A stretch of DNA of 64,000 nucleotides from a virus. The notes under the pieces are model-generated. The model had not been told where the DNA came from and ran no database searches. It saw nothing but the letters and a program-made list of their open reading frames with translations. Position 1 is the stretch's first letter, and each line of letters begins with the position of its first letter. Of this stretch, positions 25,636-33,534 are shown piece after piece. The position numbers and the translations under genes were made by a program. The stretch spans positions 124,001 to 188,000 of IMG/VR virus record IMGVR_UViG_3300047480_000545; one strand, 5' to 3'.

Positions 25636-25643
25636 AATAAATA
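25636..25643 (+). promoter_or_regulatory. Late promoter element AATAAATA
   Basis: Predicted start at 25649, giving a 26-nt leader with an AAAGGGA site before the ATG at 25675. Confidence 0.55.
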
Positions 25644-25674
25644 CATATATAATAATGACCAAAGGGATGTAACA

Positions 25675-25974
25675 ATGGCGCGACCAAAACCAACGATAAT
25701 TCTTGAGCATACAGACTCACGTTCATATCGCAGTGAACAAGTATTACAGGCAGATGCAATATACGCTGTATTTTTCAATGGCGAACCAATAAACATTCGT
25801 AGTCTAAATTCTCTTGTGAACATTCCAGGTCCAAAATACAAAAAGGTATCTTTTTCAAACTCTGGACATGCTATAAACTTGGCACAAAGATTGAATAAGT
25901 TATTCAAGACAGATGGGTTTGAAGTCTATGTTCTCACTCAAGGAACTAAGTTGAACTTAGATGATTTTGAGTAA
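25675..25974 (+). CDS. Conserved T4-like hypothetical protein, 99 aa
   Basis: Starts MARPKPTIILEHTD and contains IYAVFFNGEPINIRSLNSLV, PGPKYKKVSFSNSGHAINLAQRLNKLF, a pattern I recognise as a small conserved protein of marine T4-like phages with no assigned function. Its last 14 nt overlap the next gene, so they are coupled. Transcribed from a late element. Confidence 0.75.
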   Translation: MARPKPTIILEHTDSRSYRSEQVLQADAIYAVFFNGEPINIRSLNSLVNIPGPKYKKVSFSNSGHAINLAQRLNKLFKTDGFEVYVLTQGTKLNLDDFE

Positions 25975-26335
25975 GTCAAATGTTCTGAATGTGTTGAACT
26001 CAACGCTTGTCGGAAAAAAGACAGGAAAAAATAAGTTTGATATCAGTGACATTTTTATATACTCATATGATGACACAAAACATTTTCGTCTGACTACACT
26101 TGGCAGGGACGCCTTATCAAAAGTCTTTCAATCCTACACCATACAACTAAGCACAAGACTACCAAGAACATCAGGCAAACAAATACTAATGCTTGACAAG
26201 TATATGGTCAGCCCATACTTTCTCAGTCCAGTAAACAAACTCATTGTGTTTGAAGAAATAGTTGCCAGCGAGTTTCTTATGCTTGATGCCAACTTTGATG
26301 ACTGGGTAGAAATAAAATCATTTTATGAAAAATAG
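25961..26335 (+). CDS. Hypothetical protein, 124 aa
   Basis: Mixed alpha/beta protein with a conserved-looking QILMLDKYMVSPYFLSPVNKLIVF segment. No family assigned. ATG at 25961 lies inside the preceding gene (14-nt overlap), indicating translational coupling. Confidence 0.7.
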   Translation: MILSKSNVLNVLNSTLVGKKTGKNKFDISDIFIYSYDDTKHFRLTTLGRDALSKVFQSYTIQLSTRLPRTSGKQILMLDKYMVSPYFLSPVNKLIVFEEIVASEFLMLDANFDDWVEIKSFYEK

Positions 26336-26338
26336 ATG

Positions 26339-26367
26339 TTGACAACATCGTAGAATCACTCTATAGT
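26339..26367 (+). promoter_or_regulatory. Sigma70-like (early) promoter
   Basis: TTGACA (26339-26344), 17-bp spacer, TATAGT (26362-26367), 28 nt before the ATG at 26396. Confidence 0.85.
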
Positions 26368-26395
26368 CATCCTGTATCCAAGAGAGGAAAGCAAG

Positions 26396-26812
26396 ATGAC
26401 TTACACGTTTGATGAAAAGATTGTCTCCGACCTCCACAAAGATGCCCGTGGGTATCGTCCTTCTTCCTACTGGTTGGAAGACTGGCACAGTTCGTGCGAC
26501 GAAATCAAACAAACCATTTGGGACAACTTGATTGCAGAGTTGAACGCCGAAATGGAACGTCAGCGTCATGCTGACTCTATGGCAATTATCGAGTTCCATC
26601 AGCGAGTTCAGGGTCTTATGGTCACTGGCGCGAAGGACGAAATTCAGGCTCTGAAATGGATTATTCAGGGCGAATGGTTTGACAAGTTTGACCTGATGTA
26701 TGGCGCAGATTACTTCTGCTTCAACCTTGGTCTGCCCTATGCTGCAAAAGATGAGTTTCCCATTCAGGAAGCCATCAACGAAGTTCTCGCTTCCCTTGAA
26801 GAAAGTGTTTGA
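26396..26812 (+). CDS. Hypothetical early protein, 138 aa
   Basis: Acidic, Trp-rich protein (several Trp in the first 45 residues), predicted helical. No family recognised. GC-richer with host-like third-position C/G compared with the late genes, as for other genes behind strong sigma70-like promoters. ATG at 26396 follows GAGAGGAAAG. Confidence 0.75.
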   Translation: MTYTFDEKIVSDLHKDARGYRPSSYWLEDWHSSCDEIKQTIWDNLIAELNAEMERQRHADSMAIIEFHQRVQGLMVTGAKDEIQALKWIIQGEWFDKFDLMYGADYFCFNLGLPYAAKDEFPIQEAINEVLASLEESV

Positions 26813-26884
26813 CAAGGGACGCGAATCAGGATATAAACAATCCTGTAGCGACGAAAAAAGAAGAAGCCGACAGCAAAAAGCCTC

Positions 26885-26913
26885 TTGACTTCTTCAACAG
26901 AATCAGCTAATAT
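26885..26913 (+). promoter_or_regulatory. Sigma70-like (early) promoter
   Basis: TTGACT (26885-26890), 17-bp spacer, TAATAT (26908-26913); drives the MoxR gene at 26955. Confidence 0.8.
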
Positions 26914-26954
26914 CAAACAGTAATCACCGAGACAAAACAGAAAGGTTCTCACCA

Positions 26955-28082
26955 ATGGCTAAAGTTTCTACCGCAGATATGGAAGTTCGTCTCACCAAGC
27001 CGAGCGATCTGAAAGCTGAAATCGCGTATGCGTTCCGCCGCAAGCGCCCCGTGTTCATCTGGGGTCCGCCCGGTGTCGGCAAGTCCGAAATCGTTGAAAG
27101 CATCACGCAAGAAATCAACGGTTACATGATCGACTTGCGTCTGGCTCTGATGGAGCCGACCGACCTTCGCGGTATTCCTCACTTCAATGAAGTGACGGGC
27201 AAGATGGAATGGGCGGAACCTTCCGACCTTCCCGATGAAGAACTGGCATCCCAGTATGAAAATGTGGTTCTGTTCCTTGACGAAATGAACCAAGCGCCTC
27301 AGTCGGTGCAAGCTGCTGCCTACCAACTTATTCTGAACCGCCGCCTTGGTTCGTATAAGCTGCCTGACAACGTTCTTATCGTTGCTGCTGGTAACCGTGA
27401 AAGCGACCGTGGTGTTGCATATCGTATGCCTTCGCCTCTCGCCAACCGTTTCGTCCACCTTGAAATCACTGTGGACTTTGAAGACTGGCAGACTTGGGCG
27501 ATGGAACATCGCATCCACCCTGAAGTCATCGGCTACCTGACTTCCAACAAGATGGACCTGTTCAACTTTGACCCTCGCACGGCATCGCGGTCGTTCTCGA
27601 CCCCCCGTTCTTGGACCTTCGTTTCGGACCTTCTGCCCAAAGAAAACGAAAACATCAGCAACCATCGTCTGCACGATCTTCTTGCTGGCACGGTTGGCGA
27701 TGGTGTTGCAACCAAGTTCATGGCTCACCGCCAGATGGCACAGGCTATGCCCAACCCGACCGACATTCTCGAAGGTCGTGTGAAGCATCTGCCCAAGGGT
27801 AGCAACGAAATCTCCGCGATGTTCTCGCTGACTGCTTCGCTCTGCTACGAACTGAAAGAGTTCGTTGACAAGAACGGCAAGAACGACATGGACAAACTCT
27901 ATGAAATGGCAGAAAACTTCTTCCGCTTCATGATGGACAACTTTGATACCGAAATGACTGTCCTTGGCGGTCGCACGGCACTCAAGGTCTACAAGCTGCC
28001 GCTTGAACCCCGCAAGGTTCCTTGCATCGGTGACTTCTTCAAGAAGTATGGCAAGCTGATCATTGAAGCCCACAATGCCTGA
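26955..28082 (+). CDS. MoxR-type AAA+ ATPase
   Basis: 375 residues. Walker A GPPGVGKS (37-44), Walker B VVLFLDEMN (104-112), sensor-1 AAGNRES (about 144-150), and a MoxR-like PSPLANRFVHLEI segment. MoxR ATPases act as chaperones that insert metals or remodel partners, nearly always with a VWA-domain protein, and the next gene is one. GC content is much higher than in flanking late genes and its antisense strand is open, a by-product of that composition. It has its own sigma70-like promoter and a strong terminator. Confidence 0.93.
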   Translation: MAKVSTADMEVRLTKPSDLKAEIAYAFRRKRPVFIWGPPGVGKSEIVESITQEINGYMIDLRLALMEPTDLRGIPHFNEVTGKMEWAEPSDLPDEELASQYENVVLFLDEMNQAPQSVQAAAYQLILNRRLGSYKLPDNVLIVAAGNRESDRGVAYRMPSPLANRFVHLEITVDFEDWQTWAMEHRIHPEVIGYLTSNKMDLFNFDPRTASRSFSTPRSWTFVSDLLPKENENISNHRLHDLLAGTVGDGVATKFMAHRQMAQAMPNPTDILEGRVKHLPKGSNEISAMFSLTASLCYELKEFVDKNGKNDMDKLYEMAENFFRFMMDNFDTEMTVLGGRTALKVYKLPLEPRKVPCIGDFFKKYGKLIIEAHNA

Positions 28083-28086
28083 TAAC

Positions 28087-28116
28087 TTAGAGGGGCTTCG
28101 GCCCCTCTAATCTTTT
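28087..28116 (+). terminator. Intrinsic terminator after moxR
   Basis: TTAGAGGGGC-TTCG-GCCCCTCTAA then TCTTTTCT. A further inverted repeat AAGTTACT (28119-28126)/AGTAACTT (28133-28140) follows, just before the next promoter, and may be an operator. Confidence 0.9.
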
Positions 28117-28151
28117 CTAAGTTACTTTACTTAGTAACTTACAAATAAAAC

Positions 28152-28181
28152 TTGACTCTTCGTGCCCATATGGGGTATAGT
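28152..28181 (+). promoter_or_regulatory. Sigma70-like (early) promoter
   Basis: TTGACT (28152-28157), 18-bp spacer, TATAGT (28176-28181), for the VWA gene at 28212. Confidence 0.75.
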
Positions 28182-28211
28182 GTTAGAGTAGAAACAAGAA
28201 AGGTTATACCC

Positions 28212-29537
28212 ATGTCGAATCAACCCGCCAAGTCGCTTGACGATCTTCTTGATGATGTTCTTGAACAGAACGGCATTGAGATTGACAAAGACTCTCCTGA
28301 ACCCGTAGTATTTGAATATACCGATGCTGCGGTCAAAGAAATGATCGTTTCTGGTCGTGTTCGTATGCTTATCAAGCATCCGTTCTTCGGCACCTTGGCA
28401 ACTCGTCTGAAACTGGTTGAAACCGAGGGCTGGTGTCCTACGGCTGCGGTGGATGGCAAGCATTTCTATTACAACCCCAACTTCTTCCGCACGTTGACGC
28501 CAGAAGAAATTGACTTTGTGGTTGGTCACGAAGTTCTTCACTGTGTCTACTCGCACTGCGGCGAGGGTGGTCGTCTGTTTGACTATGCTGAATCCGACCG
28601 TGACCCACAACTCTGGAACGTTGCTGCTGACTACAAAGTCAACCAAGGTTGCGTTGAAAGCAACATCGGTAAGATGCCGAAATCTGCGCTGTATGACCGT
28701 AAATATCACGGTATGTATACCGAAGAAATTTACCAGAAACTGAAAGAATCTGGTGAAGGCAAAGGCAAGCAGACTCTTGATATGCACCTGTTCGGCAACG
28801 AAGGCACGGATGGCGATGGCCAAGATGGCAAGATGCAAAACGATCCGACTGGTCGCAAGGGTCCAATCAAGGTCACCAAAGAAGAAGCCAAGGCTATCAA
28901 AGACCAGATGCGGCAAGCGGTTCTGCAAGCCGCTCAATCGGCTGGTGCTGGCAATACCCCCGGTGAAATTCGTCGTCTGATTCAGTCCATGACTGAACCC
29001 AAGATGGATTGGCGGGAGCTTCTGAACCTGAGTGTTCAAAGCTGCCTCAAAAATGACTACACTTGGATGCGCCAATCCAAAAAGTCTCGTTCCATGGGAA
29101 TCTATCTTCCTGCACAAGACCCTGACCAAATGGTCGATGTTTGCATTGGTCTGGACGTTTCTGGTTCTATCTCGCATGATATGCTGCAAGATTTCATGGG
29201 CGAAATTCAAGGAATTATGACCCAGTTCCAAGATTTCCGTCTTCGGGTATGGACCTTTGACACTCGTGTATACGAAGAATCGTTCAAAGAGTTTACCCCA
29301 ATGAATGCCGATGAAATCAATGACTACCAGATTATTGGTTGCGGCGGCACTGACTTCGTGTGCAACTGGACGTTCATGGAAGAAAATGACATCCAACCTC
29401 AAAAGTTTGTCATGTTCACCGATGGATATCCTTACGGGTCTTGGGGTGACGAACACTACTGCGACACTCTCTTTGTCATCCATGGCAATGACCGTATCGT
29501 TCCGCCGTTTGGCGAACACGCTTACTACGCGAAATAG
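28212..29537 (+). CDS. VWA-domain putative metallopeptidase
   Basis: 441 residues. The N-terminal part contains the zinc-protease motif HEVLH (106-110), followed by further His/Cys (CVYSHC). A charged Gly-rich linker (about 190-225) leads to a C-terminal von Willebrand A domain with MIDAS motif DVSGSIS (about 314-320) and a conserved FTDGYP later. This HExxH plus VWA layout (DUF2201-like) is the usual partner of MoxR ATPases. GC-rich like its neighbour. ATG at 28212 was chosen over an upstream frame that would begin at the -35 box. Target unknown; it could remodel or cleave a host complex. Confidence 0.88.
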   Translation: MSNQPAKSLDDLLDDVLEQNGIEIDKDSPEPVVFEYTDAAVKEMIVSGRVRMLIKHPFFGTLATRLKLVETEGWCPTAAVDGKHFYYNPNFFRTLTPEEIDFVVGHEVLHCVYSHCGEGGRLFDYAESDRDPQLWNVAADYKVNQGCVESNIGKMPKSALYDRKYHGMYTEEIYQKLKESGEGKGKQTLDMHLFGNEGTDGDGQDGKMQNDPTGRKGPIKVTKEEAKAIKDQMRQAVLQAAQSAGAGNTPGEIRRLIQSMTEPKMDWRELLNLSVQSCLKNDYTWMRQSKKSRSMGIYLPAQDPDQMVDVCIGLDVSGSISHDMLQDFMGEIQGIMTQFQDFRLRVWTFDTRVYEESFKEFTPMNADEINDYQIIGCGGTDFVCNWTFMEENDIQPQKFVMFTDGYPYGSWGDEHYCDTLFVIHGNDRIVPPFGEHAYYAK

Positions 29538-29541
29538 AAGC

Positions 29542-29577
29542 CCAAGGCAATCCCTGATTGCCTTGGCAATCAGGGAT
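29542..29577 (+). promoter_or_regulatory. Two mutually exclusive hairpins at a late promoter
   Basis: CCAAGGCAAT (29542-29551) can pair with ATTGCCTTGG (29557-29566). Alternatively ATCCCTGATTG (29550-29560) can pair with CAATCAGGGAT (29567-29577). The two cannot form together, and the second runs into the late element at 29575. There is no T-run. Confidence 0.6.
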
Positions 29578-29582
29578 AAATA
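29575..29582 (+). promoter_or_regulatory. Late promoter GATAAATA, 5 nt before ATG
   Basis: GATAAATA, TTACT, then ATG at 29588; predicts a leaderless message for the HNH gene. Confidence 0.7.
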
Positions 29583-29587
29583 TTACT

Positions 29588-30133
29588 ATGAGCAATGATA
29601 CACTACTACTAAACTCAGATGGAAGACCACTAAGCATTCTTCCTTTATCAACGTTGACTTGGCAAGAAAGTATAAAACTTCTTGTTCTTGACCGCATCAA
29701 CGTTTTGGAATGGCACCCAGATTGGGAAGTTCACAGCCAATCTATAACCATGCGCGTTCCAAGTGTAGTCTCAACAAGAGAGTATATCTCTCGTTCAAAG
29801 CAAGGAATCAACTTCAACAGAAGTAATGTGTTTGCACGAGACAAGCATATATGCCAATATTGCGGTGACATATTTCAACCAAAAGATTTGACGTTAGACC
29901 ATGTTCTGCCAAAGTCCAAGGGCGGAAGAACCAACTGGGAAAACATTGTCACTGCATGTAAATGGTGTAACCATGAAAAAGGTAACAATGAAAGAATTGT
30001 TCCTAAAAAGAAACCAACCAAACCAGACTTTTTCCAAATTGCGAATAGCAAATCAGTAATTCTGAACGTTCGTTATAAAGAATGGCTAATCTATTTGGAT
30101 TGGCCAGAAGAAAAAGTAAATATGGTTGCATAA
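29588..30133 (+). CDS. HNH endonuclease (McrA-like)
   Basis: 181 residues. CQYC (89-92), LDHVLPKSKGG (103-113, catalytic His) and ACKWCNHEKGN (123-133) form a classical zinc-bound HNH fold. The N-terminal ~80 residues, starting DTLLLNSDGRPLSILPLSTLTW, are typical of HNH nucleases found throughout bacteria and phages. ATG at 29588 lies 5 nt after a late element. Not next to a tRNA, unlike the two HNH genes at the left end; it may have a packaging or repair role rather than homing. Confidence 0.88.
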   Translation: MSNDTLLLNSDGRPLSILPLSTLTWQESIKLLVLDRINVLEWHPDWEVHSQSITMRVPSVVSTREYISRSKQGINFNRSNVFARDKHICQYCGDIFQPKDLTLDHVLPKSKGGRTNWENIVTACKWCNHEKGNNERIVPKKKPTKPDFFQIANSKSVILNVRYKEWLIYLDWPEEKVNMVA

Positions 30134-30137
30134 TTGC

Positions 30138-30166
30138 TTGACAAACAATCATAAATTTTATATTAT
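30138..30166 (+). promoter_or_regulatory. Sigma70-like promoter
   Basis: TTGACA (30138-30143), 17-bp spacer, TATTAT (30161-30166). The -10 lies within an inverted repeat. Confidence 0.85.
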
Positions 30167-30199
30167 GGTAATATGAATATGTTTTCATATTACCATAAT
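30162..30199 (+). promoter_or_regulatory. 16-bp inverted repeat across -10 and transcription start
   Basis: ATTATGGTAATATGAA (30162-30177), 6-nt loop, TTCATATTACCATAAT (30184-30199): a perfect 16-bp repeat covering the -10 box and predicted start (~30173). No T-run follows. It could be an operator or a 3'-end hairpin for upstream transcripts. Confidence 0.65.
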
Positions 30200-30218
30200 T
30201 ATTACTAAGGAGTATAAA

Positions 30219-30455
30219 ATGTCGGAAGAAACCAATCAAACCGCAGATACCAACATCACAATTACTGATGTTGCAAATGCGTATGCTATCATTGATTTGG
30301 CCGCAAAACGTGGCGCATTTCAAGCAACTGAACTTCAGGCCGTTGGCACAGTTGTAAACAAACTAAGGGCTTTTCTTGATGCTATTCAAGCAGCACGTTC
30401 TGCCAATGCAGAAACACAGGAAGTGTCCGCACCAGCAGAGGGAACCACTGAGTAA
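30219..30455 (+). CDS. Conserved T4-like hypothetical protein, 78 aa
   Basis: Central ITDVANAYAIIDLAAKRGAFQATELQAVGTVVNKLRAFL pattern, which I recognise as a small conserved protein of marine T4-like phages, between low-complexity Thr/Glu/Ala tails. Function unknown. ATG at 30219 follows AAGGAGTAT. Stop and next start overlap (TAATG). Confidence 0.8.
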   Translation: MSEETNQTADTNITITDVANAYAIIDLAAKRGAFQATELQAVGTVVNKLRAFLDAIQAARSANAETQEVSAPAEGTTE

Positions 30456-31081
30456 TGGCTTTTATGAAACACGTGGGAAGACACGCAGCAACTGGACAAC
30501 GACTTGTAGTCGTGTTCATGGAACTACCAGACGAACCTGAAAACGCACTTGTTGTATTCAGCGATTCACTGCCAGACCGTTATCATCAAGCACTTATGGA
30601 TGCTGTAGAATCCAATGAGGGTCAATCAGCAAAGCAAATGTATGAAGTCCTTTCGCGCAAAGTATTTTGGCATGGCGGGCAGATGCTCACTACCCTTCAC
30701 ACAGAAGGTCTACTATCAAAGATTCCTACCAAGAACATCATCATGACGCCAAACACGTCGACTAATGTTTCCCTAAACGAAATCCTTGAACAGATGCACA
30801 AGATTGAAGCTGGACTTCTAACCGAAAATACTGCTCCTGTTCAAACTGAATCTCGCATTGATATGAATGTTGCAGAAAGCAAATCAGAAGAATCTCGTCA
30901 AATCGCACAGAACTTACTCGTTCAGGCACAGCTACTAGAAGCAGATGCACAGCGTAAACGAGAAGAAGCATACAAGTATGACCCAAGTCTAAGGCCAGCA
31001 TCGTTTGAACTAAAACCAGCAGAAAAACCAAAACGAAGCAAGGCGTCAAAACCAAAAACAGAGACTACCGAAAGTGCATAA
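30455..31081 (+). CDS. Conserved T4-like hypothetical protein, 208 aa
   Basis: The N-terminal ~110 residues (MAFMKHVGRHAATGQRLVVVF; LVVFSDSLPDRYHQALMDAVES; IIMTPN) form a pattern common in marine T4-like phages; the C-terminal ~80 residues are helical, then a Lys/Pro/Ser tail typical of phage structural or DNA-binding proteins. Coupled to the 78-aa gene upstream, and both sit behind one promoter. No known function. A terminator hairpin follows. Confidence 0.8.
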   Translation: MAFMKHVGRHAATGQRLVVVFMELPDEPENALVVFSDSLPDRYHQALMDAVESNEGQSAKQMYEVLSRKVFWHGGQMLTTLHTEGLLSKIPTKNIIMTPNTSTNVSLNEILEQMHKIEAGLLTENTAPVQTESRIDMNVAESKSEESRQIAQNLLVQAQLLEADAQRKREEAYKYDPSLRPASFELKPAEKPKRSKASKPKTETTESA

Positions 31082-31082
31082 G

Positions 31083-31119
31083 TAATAATAAGGGGCGAAA
31101 CTCTCGCCCCTTATTATTA
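31083..31119 (+). terminator. Perfect 16-bp hairpin abutting a ribosome site
   Basis: TAATAATAAGGGGCGA (31083-31098), AACTC loop, TCGCCCCTTATTATTA (31104-31119). The GGAG ribosome site of the next gene starts 1 nt after the stem, so the hairpin may both terminate partially and place the site for ribosomes. Confidence 0.75.
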
Positions 31120-31130
31120 GGAGACACTAC

Positions 31131-31454
31131 ATGGAATTCGATAGAGAGTCCGAATTTGAACGTATTATGGAAGAAATCATGCCACTGAGCATTCCTAATT
31201 CGTTTGTCAGAGAAATCGTTGTAAAACTAAAAAATGGCGGCGAAATATCGTTATCTGGCGAAGAACTACTAAAACCATTGCCAATGACTGGAAATCTAAA
31301 TTGGGAAAAAGTGGCACATCAACATGACCAAATTGAAGATATTGAAGTATTGGTGAACGTTCCACTAATCCAAGACAGTGTTATATTCAATGTGAAGCGG
31401 TTGTTATCCGCACACTTTGGAGATAATGACCAAGGTAAACTACCAAAAGAATAA
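31131..31454 (+). CDS. Conserved T4-like hypothetical protein, 107 aa
   Basis: Acidic protein with FERIMEEIMPLSIPNSFVREIVVKLKNG and SLSGEELLKPLPM, a pattern of small conserved T4-like phage proteins without known function. ATG at 31131 follows TAGGAGA right after the hairpin. Immediately upstream of thyA (9-nt gap), so probably cotranscribed. Confidence 0.75.
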   Translation: MEFDRESEFERIMEEIMPLSIPNSFVREIVVKLKNGGEISLSGEELLKPLPMTGNLNWEKVAHQHDQIEDIEVLVNVPLIQDSVIFNVKRLLSAHFGDNDQGKLPKE

Positions 31455-31463
31455 GAGGAATAT

Positions 31464-32339
31464 ATGTCAAATACAAACTGGGAAGAAGATATGTATCTTG
31501 ATCTTCTTCATACTACACTCCATACGGGGGAAACCAGAGACAAAGAAAGAACTGGGGTTGGCACCATTTCAAGATTTATGACAACCATGAACTTTGACTT
31601 ACGCCGAGGTTTCCCCTTACTTACTACAAAAAAAGTAAATTTCAAAAGCGTTTTGAGTGAACTTCTGTGGTTCATTGAAGGGTCCGATGATGAACGCAGA
31701 CTGGCAGAAATCCATTATGGAGAACCAAGAGAAAATCTAATAGGTAAAACCACCATATGGACTGCAAATGCCGATGAACAGGGCAAAGCACTGGGATACG
31801 AAAACACGGACACAGTAAAGAAACTTGGTCCTGTATATGGTGTCCAATGGCGTAATTGGAATGGTATTGACCAACTTGCTATGTTGATTGATGGTATCAA
31901 AAAAAATCCACAATCCCGCCGACATCTTCTATCCGCATGGAATGTATCCGATATCGGTAAGATGGCACTACCACCATGCCACACCTTTTCTCAGTTTTAT
32001 GTATCAAACTTTGGGGAATTGTCGTGTAGCCTGTATCAAAGAAGTGCTGATTTGTTTCTTGGCGTTCCGTTCAACATTGCTTCATACTCATTGTTGACAC
32101 ATATGATTGCACAGGTTTGTGATTTGAAAGTTGGTGAGTTTGTTCACGTCATTGGGGATGGGCATATATATGAAAATCATATTGATGCAGTAAATACCCA
32201 ACTTGATAGAGAATCTATGCCATTTCCAAAACTTATCATCGACCCATCAATCAAGAATATCGATGATTTCAAAATGGAACATTTCTCTATAGAAGGATAT
32301 GACCCACATCCATTCATCAAAGCAGAAATGGCAGTATAA
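31464..32339 (+). CDS. thyA: Thymidylate synthase
   Basis: 291 residues, complete. Converts dUMP to dTMP with methylene-tetrahydrofolate. The catalytic cysteine is C172 in LPPCHTF; RRHLLSAWN (152-160), the phosphate-binding QRSADLFLG and DGHIYENH are present. N204 in VPFNIASY is kept, whereas dCMP hydroxymethylases carry Asp there, so a uracil substrate is expected; conversion to a dUMP hydroxymethylase cannot be excluded by this residue alone. ATG at 31464 follows AAGAGGAATAT. Confidence 0.95.
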   Translation: MSNTNWEEDMYLDLLHTTLHTGETRDKERTGVGTISRFMTTMNFDLRRGFPLLTTKKVNFKSVLSELLWFIEGSDDERRLAEIHYGEPRENLIGKTTIWTANADEQGKALGYENTDTVKKLGPVYGVQWRNWNGIDQLAMLIDGIKKNPQSRRHLLSAWNVSDIGKMALPPCHTFSQFYVSNFGELSCSLYQRSADLFLGVPFNIASYSLLTHMIAQVCDLKVGEFVHVIGDGHIYENHIDAVNTQLDRESMPFPKLIIDPSIKNIDDFKMEHFSIEGYDPHPFIKAEMAV

Positions 32340-32340
32340 A

Positions 32341-32366
32341 AAAGACCCCCAATTGGGGGTCTTTTT
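32341..32366. terminator. Bidirectional terminator
   Basis: AAAGACCCCCAATTGGGGGTCTTTTT is a near-perfect palindrome with A- and T-runs, between convergent thyA (+) and the radical SAM operon (-); it can stop transcription from both sides. Confidence 0.93.
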
Positions 32367-33534
32367 ACTTTATAGGGTCTTTTGGATACAGTGGAATTTT
32401 CGCTCCCGGCTTTCGTTTCGGTATTTTACTATCTGCACTTGATACACAGCTTTCACTTATGCAAGGTTTCGGGGAATCAAATAACTTGAACCCGCTTTCA
32501 ATATACCCAAGGGGTTCGTCAGAACAGCTATATGAACGCTTTATTGACCCATCAGGCTCACGGATGATGATGCCACGAAATCCACTAGAACATTCCCATC
32601 CTTTGAATTTGTTGAAGCCAAAAGCATTGAATCGTTCTGCTTGGTCCATATACCACTTCTGTCCAGTGCTATCTTGAAACTCAACTTGCATCATAGCTGG
32701 AACTGACTTATCGTCTCCTGCTTCCATATCGGCTTTCCAGAGGCTTCCTAGCTTCGGTGTGGGTCTGACTACCTTGATGCCACGTTGCTCTTGTATGGCC
32801 TTCGTATAGTCTCTCTGGGGCATTCCATTGCGCATGATAGCAAGTTGTTCTGGCGTGTATCCATCTACTACCCTACTGGCCGATGTATCACTTTGTGGTT
32901 TCAACGTGACGTTTATTCCACGCTCATGAAAATACAGTGCGTTCTGCCAGTCTCTATCAAACCATTCAGGCACCAACACCATATTGATTGTTACCTGAAC
33001 ATCGTGCTCCATACACAAATGCAGTTTATCTACGAACTCGTCTTTATCTGCGAACTCACTATGGTAACTCGCAGTGATTGATGCACGATTGAATTTAGCC
33101 GCAATATCACAATATTTTTGATGCCAATCCATCTTACGTGCCATGTTTGTAGTCATATGAATACTGGTAAAGTTTGTATTTTCTACATCATTTGCTAGGT
33201 GACCCAACATATCTAAATAACCAGGATGGAATGTTGGTTCGCCACCCGATAGACTGAAATGAAAGCTGTTGAATCCGTTATCTCTGGCCTGTCTTTTTAT
33301 TTCGTCTATAGTAGCTAGACAGAGGGCAGTGGGGCGATGGTCCTTTTTGTCACTTCTGGCATATGGCCAGCAATATGAACACTTGTAGTTACAGAACCTA
33401 CCAAGTAGCCAACTCACCGAAAACAAATCACGATAGAGAAGGGTTCTCTGTCCCACTGAAACTAAGTCGTCAAATGGTATTTTTGTAAAATCGTATTGCG
33501 ACCAATACAGACTATCTTTGTTTATTTCCGTCAT
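32365..33534 (-). CDS. Radical SAM protein, SPASM type (rSAM 1)
   Basis: 389 residues. CNYKCSYC (C48, C52, C55) is the CxxxCxxC motif that binds the SAM-cleaving 4Fe-4S cluster; SLSGGEPT is the SAM-binding GGE motif. C-terminal cysteines (CSSGF, SYSCS, CISESC) suit an auxiliary SPASM-like cluster. Last gene of the 19-gene minus-strand operon, overlapping the preceding gene by 23 nt. SPASM radical SAM enzymes act on peptides, sugars or small molecules; the substrate here is unknown. Confidence 0.9.
   Translation of the reverse strand: MTEINKDSLYWSQYDFTKIPFDDLVSVGQRTLLYRDLFSVSWLLGRFCNYKCSYCWPYARSDKKDHRPTALCLATIDEIKRQARDNGFNSFHFSLSGGEPTFHPGYLDMLGHLANDVENTNFTSIHMTTNMARKMDWHQKYCDIAAKFNRASITASYHSEFADKDEFVDKLHLCMEHDVQVTINMVLVPEWFDRDWQNALYFHERGINVTLKPQSDTSASRVVDGYTPEQLAIMRNGMPQRDYTKAIQEQRGIKVVRPTPKLGSLWKADMEAGDDKSVPAMMQVEFQDSTGQKWYMDQAERFNAFGFNKFKGWECSSGFRGIIIREPDGSIKRSYSCSDEPLGYIESGFKLFDSPKPCISESCVSSADSKIPKRKPGAKIPLYPKDPIK

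Noticed and set aside
26949-28073. A 374-codon open frame antisense to the MoxR gene
   Set aside because: It is the shadow of a GC-rich coding strand; the sense frame has all AAA+ motifs, a promoter and a ribosome site.
28131-29519. A 462-codon open frame antisense to the VWA gene
   Set aside because: Same cause; no recognisable domain, and the sense strand carries HEVLH and the MIDAS motif.
31464-32339. dCMP hydroxymethylase instead of thymidylate synthase
   Set aside because: N204 of the uracil-binding site is retained, whereas dCMP hydroxymethylases have Asp there.
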